Both the position numbers and the translations under genes were made by a program. The notes below the pieces were generated by a model. The model did not search any database, was not told the DNA's origin, and worked only from the letters and a program-made list of their open reading frames with translations. Below are positions 7,185 through 15,511 of a DNA stretch of 47,876 nucleotides, piece after piece. The stretch covers positions 1 to 47,876 of the forward strand of contig DATCHD010000090.1 in NCBI GenBank assembly GCA_036508555.1, in the 5' to 3' direction. Position 1 is the stretch's first letter, and the number at the start of each line of letters is the position of its first letter. Source of the DNA: CAINVV01 sp036508555 (GTDB taxonomy: Bacteria > Bacteroidota > Bacteroidia > Bacteroidales > Prolixibacteraceae).

Positions 7185-10100
7185 TCATTTGCCCGACGCT
7201 GACTCTTTGAGACTACGAAATTCTTCTTTTAATTCTTCACAAGCTTGCATACAAATCTTTTCTAACTGCGTAAACATTTCGGGAATTTCATGTGTTTTTT
7301 CTTGTTTTTCAGCATTTCCCTGAATATTTCTTGCTACATTCTCAAAACTTGAACTGATACCCATTATTGCAAATGAGGGAATTAGTTTATGCACTGCTTT
7401 GTACAGTAATTTCCAATCTTTATCCTGTAAATTTTGCTTTATCGAACTTATCAAAGCAGGTGTTTGTTCCAGATATATTGAGATCATTTCCATCATAAGA
7501 ATTGGCTCTGATTTTGTGCGATGCCTTAAATAAGTCAAGTCTATGTATTTTGTTTTTACATCTGCTAACTTTTCCTGAATGTCTTCCTTAATAAGGATGA
7601 CATTCTGTTTTGCAGAAAATGGTTTTAAGGGTGCGGATTTATTCACAAGTCTAACCATTTTACTGTACAACGACCTTTCTTCAACCGGCTTTGAAATATA
7701 ATCATTCATGCCAACAGCTTCGCATTTTTTTAAATCCACGGTAGTCACATCAGCTGTTAAGGCGATGATTGGTATTTTAGAATGCATCGTATTGCGAATG
7801 TATTCTGTCGCTTCAAATCCATTCATTTCGGGCATGTGTAAATCCATCAAAATAATATCGTAGGATTTGGCTTGTAGTTTTTCAATAGCTATTTTCCCAT
7901 TGGAAGCAATATCGCATTCAAATCCGAAATCATCCAAAAGAGTTTTCATCAGCAGTTGATTGAGAGAAATGTCTTCCACCACCAATGCTTTTTTATTTTT
8001 AAGTTCAATATTTAATTCCTTTTTTTCTGCATCCGCTGTCAATATTGTTTTTGCTTTTAGGAAGCTCAGGATAAAACTAAAGGTGGAGCCCTTTTCGATC
8101 TGACTTTTTACACTTAAAGTTCCTCCTTGCGATTCAACCAGTTGTTTTACAATGGCGAGTCCCAATCCAGTTCCTCCATACATTCTTGAAATGCCTGCAG
8201 AAGCTTGTTGAAAATTTTCAAATATCTTTTCCAATTTATTCTCTGGAATTCCAATACCAGTATCTTCAATACTAAATTCTATCGTTACTTTTTTTTCATC
8301 TTCTTTTAGCATACGTACTCTTACCGTAATTTTCCCTCCGGATGTAAATTTGACGGCATTGCTCATAAGATTCGTAATAATCTGACGTAAACGCAAAGAA
8401 TCGCCAAGTAAAACCTCCGGAATCTTGTGGTCGTATTCTCTCACAAGCTCAGAATTTTTTTCCTGAATTTTTTTCTCAAATAAATGAAGTATATCAGATA
8501 CGGATGCCAACATTTTTAAAGGTGTCTGCTCAAAAGTCATTTTCCCGGAATCAACCTTTGCCAGGTCAAGTATATCATTGATGAGTTCAATTAAGGTATC
8601 ACCGCTTATTCTTATGGCGCTTAAATATTCTTTTTGTTTTGCTGTCAAATCTGTTCTCAATAGCACTTTAGTAAACCCGATAATTGAATTCATTGGAGTC
8701 CGGATTTCGTGGCTCATGTTTGACAGAAATTGTTGCTTCGAATTCATTGCCTCTTCTGCAATTAAGGTTTTCTTCTCTGAATTAATTTTTGCTTTAATCA
8801 ATTCTTCTTTTGTAATTACCTGATTGGTAATTTCATACGCAATAATGGTGACACCCGAAATAGTTTCATCTGCTTCCTGATAGGGCTGATAAACCATATC
8901 GAAATAAACATTCTCTAATTTTTCTTTGCGTATCAATGGCATGAGAAATTCGTGTCCCTGAAAAGGAATACCTGTGGTAAAAACATTTTCAAGCAGAGCA
9001 GGTACTGGTCCATCTTTGATTTCCGGTAAAATTTCAAATAGGGGTTTACCTTCGATACGCTTGCCTTTCCCCCAGATTTCTTTGATACTATTATTGGCTA
9101 AGGAAATCGCCATCTCTTTCCCCTTCAATATCGCAAAAGCAAAAGGAGAATGTATGAGCATCATGTTGTAACGTTTGTTGCTGTCTTCGATAAGTTTCAG
9201 CGCTTTCTTTTCTACTTCAAGTTGCTTTTCTAATGCTTTAGTCTCTTTTACCTGAAGTTCTATTGCTAAACTCCTTACCTCAGTAATATCTATGATGGTG
9301 AGTACAATTAATTCTTCGTTTTTACTTTGCTGAATAATTCGATGTGCATTTAGCAGCATGATTCTGCGTCCAATAACAGGGAATGTATGTTCCACTTCAA
9401 AATTGTGAAAACGAATATTTTTGGGAACGATCTCTTCGAGCAGTTCGCGTAGTCGCGGAATGTTCCACTGATTATTTCCCAATTTATACAAGGATATTCC
9501 TATACACTCATCTTCCGTTACATGAAATATTTTATAGAATGCTTTGTTGGCAGATTTAATTCGCATGTCTTTGTCAAGGGTGAGCATGGGCTCCTGAATA
9601 GTAGATAGAATGGCTTCGTAATAATTATATAATTCTTCTACTTGTTGGTTGCGTGCCAGTAACTCATAATTGCTGGTGGTAAGCTCTTCGTTGGTTGATT
9701 CAATTTCTTCTTTGGATGTTTCCAATTCTTCATTCAGGCTTTGTAACTCTTCATTACTGGAAACAATTTCCTCATTGGCACTTTGTAATTCTTCGAAGGC
9801 AATCTCCTGATCGTGCATGATAGAACTCATGACAGAACGGGCAGCAGCCAGTTCATCTTCAAGTTTCTTTATCCTGAGGGCTTTTGCCACAGAGTCCTTA
9901 TTACCTGCATTACCTGATTGTTCCGGCATTTCCATTTGATGAACAGTAAACACGATCATCAACAATTGATCTTCGCCTTCTACAATAAGCGGAACTACTT
10001 CTATATTCACTATGCTGACACTACTCCCGACTTTATCGGGCTTCATTTCGATACTATTTATACTGACAGCTTGTTTTGTTTTAAAGGTCTTAGTAATAGC

Positions 10101-11969
10101 ATTGCGTAGTTCAATGGAAATCTCAGGTCGGGCCATTTTTAAAATATTCAATGTGGCTTTGCCCGAGGGGTGTTCTAAAAACATTTCGGTTGACCCTCTG
10201 AACATGAGTATTTCAAGATCGTGATTGATAATGACACTGGCAGGCATAAAGCGCTCGAGCAAGGCGGCATCAAAAGCACTTCCAAGATTACCCTGTGGGG
10301 ATGCAAATGCTTTTTTAGGGGGAATTGTTGTAACACTATTTGTTGGGGATATGACAGCTGGAGAAATCAGAGGTGAAATATCCGGAATCCTGAATGAGCC
10401 CGAATTTTTTTTCCGCGAAAAGATCTTGAACTTTTTATTCAACGGAGTGAAAAGATCTTCATAGGTCCCGATGGTTTCAGATTTGCCAAGCATCAGGCAT
10501 CCACCCTCATTTAAAGCATAATGAAAAGTGGAAAGTACTTTTTTCTGGGCTGAATTGTCAAGATAGATGAGCAGGTTCCGGCAACTGATAAAATCCATAC
10601 GCGAAAATGGAGGATCCTTTAAAATATTGTGCTGAGCAAAAACACAAACATCACGAAGCGCTTTGGATATGCGATACTTTTCCTTCGACTTGAGGAAAAA
10701 CTGTTGAAGCCGTTTGGGGGGAACATTTTTTAGTTGCTGGATGGAATACTCTCCAATGCGGGCATCATTGATTGCCATTGAGCTAAGGTCAGAAGCAAAA
10801 ATCTGAAAAGGGATTTTTAAGGCGCTTTTCTCCTGTAATTCCAGCAACAACATTGCAATGGAGTAAACTTCCTCACCCGTGGAACAGGCGGCTACCCAGA
10901 TACGCAATGTTTCATCTTTTGTTTTGCTTTTAAGCAAACGGGGCAAAACCGATTTCTTTAAAAGCATAAAGGCATCTGTATCCCTGAAAAAGCCGGTCAC
11001 ATTGATAAGCAAGTCCTGATATAACAAATCCACTTCATCATTTGATTGCCCAAGCAACTCAGCATATTGTGAGATTGTTTTTATTTTATGAATCAACATC
11101 CTTCGCAGCATTCGCCTCTTGATGGTGTTCATTTTGTAGTGACTGAAATCAATATTCTTCTTTTTTAGTAAAAGCCGAAGAATATTTTTCAAATCGGGAT
11201 TACTATTTTCTATTCCATCTTCCGGTACATTTTTAACTTCATGTTGCCTGATCAAGGGATGTTTGCTTATCCAGTTTAACTTTGTTGCAATTTCTTTGGG
11301 TGATAGAACGAAATCAACCACGCCTTCTTCAATCGCTGAATGAGGCATACTGGTAAATTTTGCTGAATCGTCCTGGGCAAAAGTGATACCTCCTGCTTCT
11401 TTTATTTCTTTCAACCCGCGTGTGCCATCGCTTGCACTGCCCGATAACACTATGCCGATAACATTTTCCTTGCGCGCGTCTGCCAATGATGAAAACAGCA
11501 CATCAATGGACAGGTTAGTGGTTTTGTCTTTGGACCTGGAAATTAATTTAATATGGCCATCCGTCACCTCAATTTCTTTATCGGCAGGAATCACATACAC
11601 ATTGTTTGGTTCCATCTTCTCCATATCATCAATCTCCTGAACAACCATTTCAGTTACTTTTGACAAAATTGCAGTAAGCAGACTTTTGTGGTCAGGACTT
11701 AGATGTTGCACATAAATGTACACCATACCCGTAGTAGGAGATAGATTTTCTAATAGCTGTGTTACCGCTTCCAATCCACCCGCAGAAGCGCCAATAGCAA
11801 CTACAGTAAATAGATTATCCTTACCTCCGGGTATCGTATGAGGAACCGTATAGTGCTCCACTTTTGTGTTTTTCTCCTTTTTAAACTCTCTATTATCTCC
11901 AGTTTGAGCCTTTGGCATTTCTTTTTCTGAAATTGTTCTTTTTCTTTTATTGAGAGGAGTGGTCTTCAT
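7185..11969 (-). CDS. CheB-CheR fused hybrid histidine kinase with REC and HPt
   Basis: A 1594-residue cytoplasmic protein. The order is a CheB methylesterase domain (about 50-235; S62 in GASAGG, H89 in YVQHLSPDH, D181 in SGSASDGTRG) and a CheR methyltransferase domain (about 255-520; WVAACSTGEEVYS, FISCRNLLIYL). A PAS-like region (565-680) is followed by a heptad coiled coil rich in EELQSxNEE (695-780) and two PAS domains (about 780-900, 925-1050). Then come HisKA (H1087), HATPase_c (DTGIGI, GGTGLGL), REC (D1376) and HPt (H1527 in AVHKLIPSF). Such CheB/CheR-PAS kinases are common in environmental Bacteroidota. No MCP or flagellar gene is nearby, so its methylation target is unknown. It lacks the shared 21-bp element upstream. 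Confidence 0.93.
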   Translation of the reverse strand: MKTTPLNKRKRTISEKEMPKAQTGDNREFKKEKNTKVEHYTVPHTIPGGKDNLFTVVAIGASAGGLEAVTQLLENLSPTTGMVYIYVQHLSPDHKSLLTAILSKVTEMVVQEIDDMEKMEPNNVYVIPADKEIEVTDGHIKLISRSKDKTTNLSIDVLFSSLADARKENVIGIVLSGSASDGTRGLKEIKEAGGITFAQDDSAKFTSMPHSAIEEGVVDFVLSPKEIATKLNWISKHPLIRQHEVKNVPEDGIENSNPDLKNILRLLLKKKNIDFSHYKMNTIKRRMLRRMLIHKIKTISQYAELLGQSNDEVDLLYQDLLINVTGFFRDTDAFMLLKKSVLPRLLKSKTKDETLRIWVAACSTGEEVYSIAMLLLELQEKSALKIPFQIFASDLSSMAINDARIGEYSIQQLKNVPPKRLQQFFLKSKEKYRISKALRDVCVFAQHNILKDPPFSRMDFISCRNLLIYLDNSAQKKVLSTFHYALNEGGCLMLGKSETIGTYEDLFTPLNKKFKIFSRKKNSGSFRIPDISPLISPAVISPTNSVTTIPPKKAFASPQGNLGSAFDAALLERFMPASVIINHDLEILMFRGSTEMFLEHPSGKATLNILKMARPEISIELRNAITKTFKTKQAVSINSIEMKPDKVGSSVSIVNIEVVPLIVEGEDQLLMIVFTVHQMEMPEQSGNAGNKDSVAKALRIKKLEDELAAARSVMSSIMHDQEIAFEELQSANEEIVSSNEELQSLNEELETSKEEIESTNEELTTSNYELLARNQQVEELYNYYEAILSTIQEPMLTLDKDMRIKSANKAFYKIFHVTEDECIGISLYKLGNNQWNIPRLRELLEEIVPKNIRFHNFEVEHTFPVIGRRIMLLNAHRIIQQSKNEELIVLTIIDITEVRSLAIELQVKETKALEKQLEVEKKALKLIEDSNKRYNMMLIHSPFAFAILKGKEMAISLANNSIKEIWGKGKRIEGKPLFEILPEIKDGPVPALLENVFTTGIPFQGHEFLMPLIRKEKLENVYFDMVYQPYQEADETISGVTIIAYEITNQVITKEELIKAKINSEKKTLIAEEAMNSKQQFLSNMSHEIRTPMNSIIGFTKVLLRTDLTAKQKEYLSAIRISGDTLIELINDILDLAKVDSGKMTFEQTPLKMLASVSDILHLFEKKIQEKNSELVREYDHKIPEVLLGDSLRLRQIITNLMSNAVKFTSGGKITVRVRMLKEDEKKVTIEFSIEDTGIGIPENKLEKIFENFQQASAGISRMYGGTGLGLAIVKQLVESQGGTLSVKSQIEKGSTFSFILSFLKAKTILTADAEKKELNIELKNKKALVVEDISLNQLLMKTLLDDFGFECDIASNGKIAIEKLQAKSYDIILMDLHMPEMNGFEATEYIRNTMHSKIPIIALTADVTTVDLKKCEAVGMNDYISKPVEERSLYSKMVRLVNKSAPLKPFSAKQNVILIKEDIQEKLADVKTKYIDLTYLRHRTKSEPILMMEMISIYLEQTPALISSIKQNLQDKDWKLLYKAVHKLIPSFAIMGISSSFENVARNIQGNAEKQEKTHEIPEMFTQLEKICMQACEELKEEFRSLKESASGK

Positions 11970-12182
11970 TATAGTCGGTATTGAATTAAAAAGGCAGAGT
12001 GAAGCAGTGCCAAGAATTTATGTGCGGAAAACAGATCCTGGTGCAAGTCGAGAAATGTAAATGTAATCAAGTTTCATGAGAAAAAATAGTCAAATTCAAG
12101 AAGTTATTTGTCTGATTTTTCTATTTAATTGATTTAAAGTTGGACACCATTATTAAAAGCGGCACAAATCCAGAGCAAGACC

Positions 12183-12220
12183 AATAAAACAGGGGTCAGA
12201 TATTTCTATCTAACCCCCTG
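12183..12220 (-). terminator. Rho-independent terminator of tRNA-Pro
   Basis: CAGGGG... at 12190 pairs with ...CCCCTG ending at 12220 through AGATA/TATCT and a TTTC loop, giving a stem of about 12 pairs with one bulge. On the minus strand the hairpin is followed by TGTTTTAT. It lies just downstream of the tRNA. Confidence 0.75.
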
Positions 12221-12232
12221 ATATTCAATTTG

Positions 12233-12306
12233 TCGGGGTGACAAGATTTGAACTTGCGACCCCCCGCCCCCCAGACGGATACGCTACCAGGCTGCGCTAC
12301 ACCCCG
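12233..12306 (-). tRNA. tRNA-Pro (anticodon GGG)
   Basis: A 74-nt cloverleaf read on the minus strand. The acceptor CGGGGTG pairs with CACCCCG plus discriminator A. The D arm is GCGC...GCGT with AGCCTGGTA. The anticodon arm is TCCGT/GCGGG (two G-U pairs) around the loop CTGGGGG, giving anticodon GGG, which reads CCC and CCU. The T arm is GCAAG TTCAAAT CTTGT. The 3' CCA is not encoded. A strong hairpin terminator follows at 12183-12220. Confidence 0.95.
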
Positions 12307-12387
12307 AAAAATTTGCTCTTTAAAAAAGAACCATGAATACCGACGCGAAAATAGTACTTTTTAGTTAAAAGACTAACTGAATTTGCC

Positions 12388-12395
12388 TACTTTTG
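12388..12395 (+). promoter_or_regulatory. -7 box of trxB promoter
   Basis: TACTTTTG matches the Bacteroidota -7 consensus TAnnTTTG, 16 bases before ATG 12412. The -33 region is not clear. Confidence 0.5.
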
Positions 12396-12411
12396 ATAAA
12401 ATTTTAGGAAT

Positions 12412-13413
12412 ATGGATTTTTTTAAACCCTTGAATACGGAGAGCCCAAAGGGTTCTTCCGCTAATCAACCGCAGGAGGTTGAAAAAATAAGATGTTTGAT
12501 TATCGGATCTGGTCCTGCCGGTTTTACCGCTGCCATTTATGCTTCCCGGGCGAATCTTCATCCTGTTATGTATGAGGGACTGCAACCGGGAGGTCAGTTG
12601 ACGACCACTACCGAAGTGGAGAACTTTCCGGGTTACCCCGAAGGTGTTACCGGTCCGGTGATGATGGAAGATCTGAAGGCCCAGGCTGTACGTTTTGGAA
12701 CTGATGTGCGCTGGGGACTCGCTACCGCAGCAGAATTTGGGAAGAAGGTGCATCGAATTACCATCGATAGCATCAAGGTTATTGAAGCCGAGACCGTAAT
12801 TATTGCCACCGGCGCTGAAGCCCAGTACCTGGGGTTGCCAGACGAGAAGAAATATGCCGGATCGGGCGTTTCGGCCTGCGCCACCTGTGATGGATTCTTT
12901 TACCGGGGAAAAGATGTGGCCATTGTCGGCGGAGGGGATACCGCCGTTGAAGAGGCAATTTACTTAGCAGGATTGTGCCGCAAGGTTTACCTGGTTGTTC
13001 GCCGCGACCAGCTAAGGGCTTCCAGAGTGATGCAGGATCGTGTATTAAGAATTCCGAATATTGAAATTCTCTGGAAACATCAGACAAAAGGCCTTATTGG
13101 AGAGGGTGTTGTGGAAGGTGTGGTCCTTACAAAAAACAAAGGTGAAGCAGGGGAGAAGGAGGTCACCGTGCCGATTGACGGATTTTTCCTGGCAATAGGT
13201 CATAAACCCAATTCGGGAATTTTCCAACCGATGATAGAAACGGATGAAACTGGTTATATCAAGACCATTGGCGTAAGTTCCATGACAAATGTAGCGGGCG
13301 TTTTTGCCTGTGGCGACGTGATGGATCCGCACTACCGGCAAGCAATCACTGCTGCTGGATCGGGATGCAAGGCCGCTATTGATGCGGAAAGGTATTTGTC
13401 GGAAAAGAAATAG
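12412..13413 (+). CDS. trxB: Thioredoxin reductase
   Basis: A 333-residue FAD/NADPH enzyme that reduces thioredoxin in the cytoplasm. It shows the N-terminal FAD dinucleotide motif IIGSGPAGFTAAIY (30-43), the redox-active C156-A-T-C159 (SACATCDGFF), the NADPH-binding motif IVGGGDTAVEEA (171-182) and a C-terminal FAD contact ACGDVMDPHYRQA. The first ~25 residues are a polar extension before the core, as in several Bacteroidota homologues. ATG 12412 is the only good start and lies 16 bases after a -7 box. It is divergent from tRNA-Pro and 20 bases ahead of the DUF1080 gene. Confidence 0.97.
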   Translation: MDFFKPLNTESPKGSSANQPQEVEKIRCLIIGSGPAGFTAAIYASRANLHPVMYEGLQPGGQLTTTTEVENFPGYPEGVTGPVMMEDLKAQAVRFGTDVRWGLATAAEFGKKVHRITIDSIKVIEAETVIIATGAEAQYLGLPDEKKYAGSGVSACATCDGFFYRGKDVAIVGGGDTAVEEAIYLAGLCRKVYLVVRRDQLRASRVMQDRVLRIPNIEILWKHQTKGLIGEGVVEGVVLTKNKGEAGEKEVTVPIDGFFLAIGHKPNSGIFQPMIETDETGYIKTIGVSSMTNVAGVFACGDVMDPHYRQAITAAGSGCKAAIDAERYLSEKK

Positions 13414-13433
13414 AGGAATAAAAATTGAATCTT

Positions 13434-14072
13434 ATGAAAAATATTGTTGTTGCGCTGTTTTTATTGGTTGTAATAAATGGTTATTCTCAGAAGAAGGAAT
13501 CTCTTTTCAATGGTAAAGATCTGAGTGGCTGGACGATTTTTGTGAATGATCCAGCGGTAAAACCGGAGAAATTCTTTTATGTTAACAATGGTGTGATTGA
13601 GACTGTCGGGGTACCAATGGGTTATCTCAGAACAAAGAAGGAATATTCCAATTATCGTCTGCATGTTGAATGGTGTTATCCCGAGAAACCTATCAACAGC
13701 GGCGTATTTGTGCATACCAACGGCCCGGACCTTTTGTGGCCTAAACATTATCAGTGCCAGCTGAAAACTCTTTGTGCGGGTGATTTCATTGTTAATGCCG
13801 CAGGTGAAAAGGCTACTGCCGGAGACAGTATTTATATCGGAACAGAAAAAGTTAAACCCATCGCGGTGAAGCTGAAACCTTGTAATGAGAAGCAGCCGGG
13901 AGAATGGAACAGCTATGATATTGTTTGTAAGGGAAATACCGTTGAGGTGAGTGTCAACGGACTCTTGCAGAATACGATCAAAGACTGTTCAATGACCAAA
14001 GGCAGCATTGGTTTGCAGGCTGAAGGTTCGAAGATTCAATTCAGAAACCTTTGGGTAGAAAAAATCAAATAA
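13434..14072 (+). CDS. Secreted DUF1080 (3-keto-disaccharide hydrolase-like) protein
   Basis: A 212-residue protein with a Sec signal peptide (MKNIVVALFLLVVINGYSQ, residues 1-19) and one DUF1080 domain: SLFNGKDLSGWTIF at the start, NSGVFVHTNG in the middle and a concanavalin-like beta-sandwich to the end. The family includes 3-keto-glucoside hydrolases, but many members have unknown substrates. ATG 13434 is preferred to an in-frame TTG at 13425, because the signal peptide begins there and an AGAGGAA precedes it. It may be co-transcribed with trxB. A palindromic repeat lies right after the stop. Confidence 0.85.
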   Translation: MKNIVVALFLLVVINGYSQKKESLFNGKDLSGWTIFVNDPAVKPEKFFYVNNGVIETVGVPMGYLRTKKEYSNYRLHVEWCYPEKPINSGVFVHTNGPDLLWPKHYQCQLKTLCAGDFIVNAAGEKATAGDSIYIGTEKVKPIAVKLKPCNEKQPGEWNSYDIVCKGNTVEVSVNGLLQNTIKDCSMTKGSIGLQAEGSKIQFRNLWVEKIK

Positions 14073-14090
14073 ATATTCAGCATACTTTTT

Positions 14091-14124
14091 CCGCTATCCC
14101 TCGTTTCAAACGAGGGATGACAGC
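14091..14124. repeat. Solo palindromic repeat unit (ATCCCTCGTTT inverted repeat)
   Basis: A perfect inverted repeat, ATCCCTCGTTT-C-AAACGAGGGAT, lies at 14096-14118, flanked by CCGCT and GACAGC. The same unit occurs inside both MITE-like elements at 40848-40957 and 44905-45088. Here it stands alone, without their CTAG ends, between two convergent genes. It could form a transcription-terminating hairpin for both. Confidence 0.85.
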
Positions 14125-14141
14125 ATGACAGCACTAATTAT

Positions 14142-15386
14142 TTACGATATCTGCGCAATCTTGGTTGCGGCATATTTTCCTGCTTCCAGTTTTTTGCGGA
14201 CTTCGGAGAAAGCTTTGATGGTGTATTCAACATCTTCCAGCGAATGCGAAGCCGTCGGGATTAGTCTTAATAAGAGCTGACCTTTGGGGATAACCGGGTA
14301 GATTACAATTGAACAGAAAATGTTGTAGTTTTCTCTGAGGTCCATTATTACGTTGGTGCCTTCAGGAACACTTCCGGATAAATAGACAGGGGTAACCGGT
14401 GAGTTGGTGACGCCAAGATCGAAATTTTCATTTTTCAGCCCTTTTTGCAGCGCTCTTACTATTGTCCAGAGATTTTCGCGAATCTGAGGCTGGGTTTTGA
14501 TTAGCTCAAGTCTCTTCAACAGACCGATAACCATCGCAATAGGCAGGGATTTGGCAAAGGTCTGGGAGCGCATGTTGTAACGCAGAAAATCACAAACCTC
14601 TTCCTTGGCTGCTATGAAGGCGCCTATGCCGGCCATTGATTTGGCAAAAGTGCCAAAGTACATGTCAATCTGATCCTGAACACCGAAGTGTTCTCCTGTA
14701 CCTGCCCCGGTAGCTCCCATTGTTCCAAATCCATGCGCATCGTCCACCAGAAGCCGGAAACTGAATTCACTCTTTAATGCCGCAATTTTATCCAGTTGCC
14801 CTAGGTCTCCTGCCATTCCAAAAACACCTTCCGTGATAACCAGGATACCGCCTCCGGTCTTTTGAACCAGTGATGTGGCATGACCGAGTTGTTTGCGCAG
14901 ACTGTCCATATCGTTGTGCTGAAAGACAAATCTTTTTCCCATGTGCAGGCGGACACCGTCGAGGATACATGCATGCGCTTCAGCATCGTAAACAATTACA
15001 TCATTTCTTCCGCTGATGGCATCGATAATGGAAATCATTCCCTGATAGCCATAGTTGAGCAGAAAGGCATCTTCTTTACCTTCAAATGCCGCTAATTGTT
15101 TTTCCAGCTCCTCGTGTTTGCTGGTCTGCCCCGACATTATCCGAGCGCCCATGGGGTATGCAAGGCCATATTGTGCAGTCGCTTCGGCATCTGCCTGACG
15201 AACTTCCGGGTGATTTGCTAATCCGCAGTAGTTGTTCAGGCTCCAGTTAAGTACCTCTCTTCCACGGAATTTCATCCTGGGTCCAATCTCGCCTTCCAGT
15301 TTTGGAAAGGAAAAATAACCATGTGCTTCTTTCTGATACTGACCAAGGTTTCCTTTGTCAGATTTAATTTTTTCAAATATATCCAC
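14142..15386 (-). CDS. Alpha-oxoamine synthase-family PLP enzyme (serine palmitoyltransferase/AONS-like)
   Basis: A 414-residue fold-type I PLP enzyme that should condense an amino acid with an acyl-CoA, releasing CO2. It shows the PLP-stacking H138 in DAEAHAC, D215-D-A-H218-G of the phosphate/ring pocket and the Schiff-base K249 in GTFAKSMAGIGAF. Family members include serine palmitoyltransferase, AONS (BioF), KBL and the sulfonolipid enzyme CapA; the sequence alone does not choose between them. The GTG at 15386 gives the expected start MDIFEKIK. An upstream ATG at 15434 lies inside the -7 box and would add 16 unlikely residues. It is divergent from bamD. Confidence 0.82.
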   Translation of the reverse strand: MDIFEKIKSDKGNLGQYQKEAHGYFSFPKLEGEIGPRMKFRGREVLNWSLNNYCGLANHPEVRQADAEATAQYGLAYPMGARIMSGQTSKHEELEKQLAAFEGKEDAFLLNYGYQGMISIIDAISGRNDVIVYDAEAHACILDGVRLHMGKRFVFQHNDMDSLRKQLGHATSLVQKTGGGILVITEGVFGMAGDLGQLDKIAALKSEFSFRLLVDDAHGFGTMGATGAGTGEHFGVQDQIDMYFGTFAKSMAGIGAFIAAKEEVCDFLRYNMRSQTFAKSLPIAMVIGLLKRLELIKTQPQIRENLWTIVRALQKGLKNENFDLGVTNSPVTPVYLSGSVPEGTNVIMDLRENYNIFCSIVIYPVIPKGQLLLRLIPTASHSLEDVEYTIKAFSEVRKKLEAGKYAATKIAQIS

Positions 15387-15431
15387 GGTAGTAAACTTTA
15401 TGTAGTATTGCAAAATGTTTTTGAGAGTTTG

Positions 15432-15462
15432 CAAATCTAAATATTATTTTGGGTTTTGACAA
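15432..15462 (-). promoter_or_regulatory. Promoter of the alpha-oxoamine synthase gene
   Basis: On the minus strand, TTG at 15462-15460 (-33) and TAGATTTG at 15439-15432 (-7) are separated by 20 bases, matching the Bacteroidota sigma-A-type consensus. The start codon GTG is about 45 bases downstream. Confidence 0.65.
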
Positions 15463-15477
15463 GATAGAAAATCATAG

Positions 15478-15507
15478 TTTGGACAAGCAGAAAAAAACTT
15501 ATCTTTG
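15478..15507 (+). promoter_or_regulatory. Promoter of bamD, possibly giving a leaderless mRNA
   Basis: TTTG at 15478-15481 and TATCTTTG at 15500-15507, with an 18-base spacer, form an almost perfect Bacteroidota promoter. Only CACC separates the -7 box from ATG 15512, so transcription should begin at or next to the start codon. Confidence 0.65.
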
Positions 15508-15511
15508 CACC

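Noticed and set aside
12183..12220. Hairpin read as a regulatory RNA element upstream of the CheB-CheR kinase gene
   Set aside because: Stem, T-run and position directly after tRNA-Pro on the same strand are better explained as the tRNA terminator.
12373..13341. Several minus-strand frames across trxB
   Set aside because: They mirror the trxB coding sequence; trxB has all motifs in one frame.
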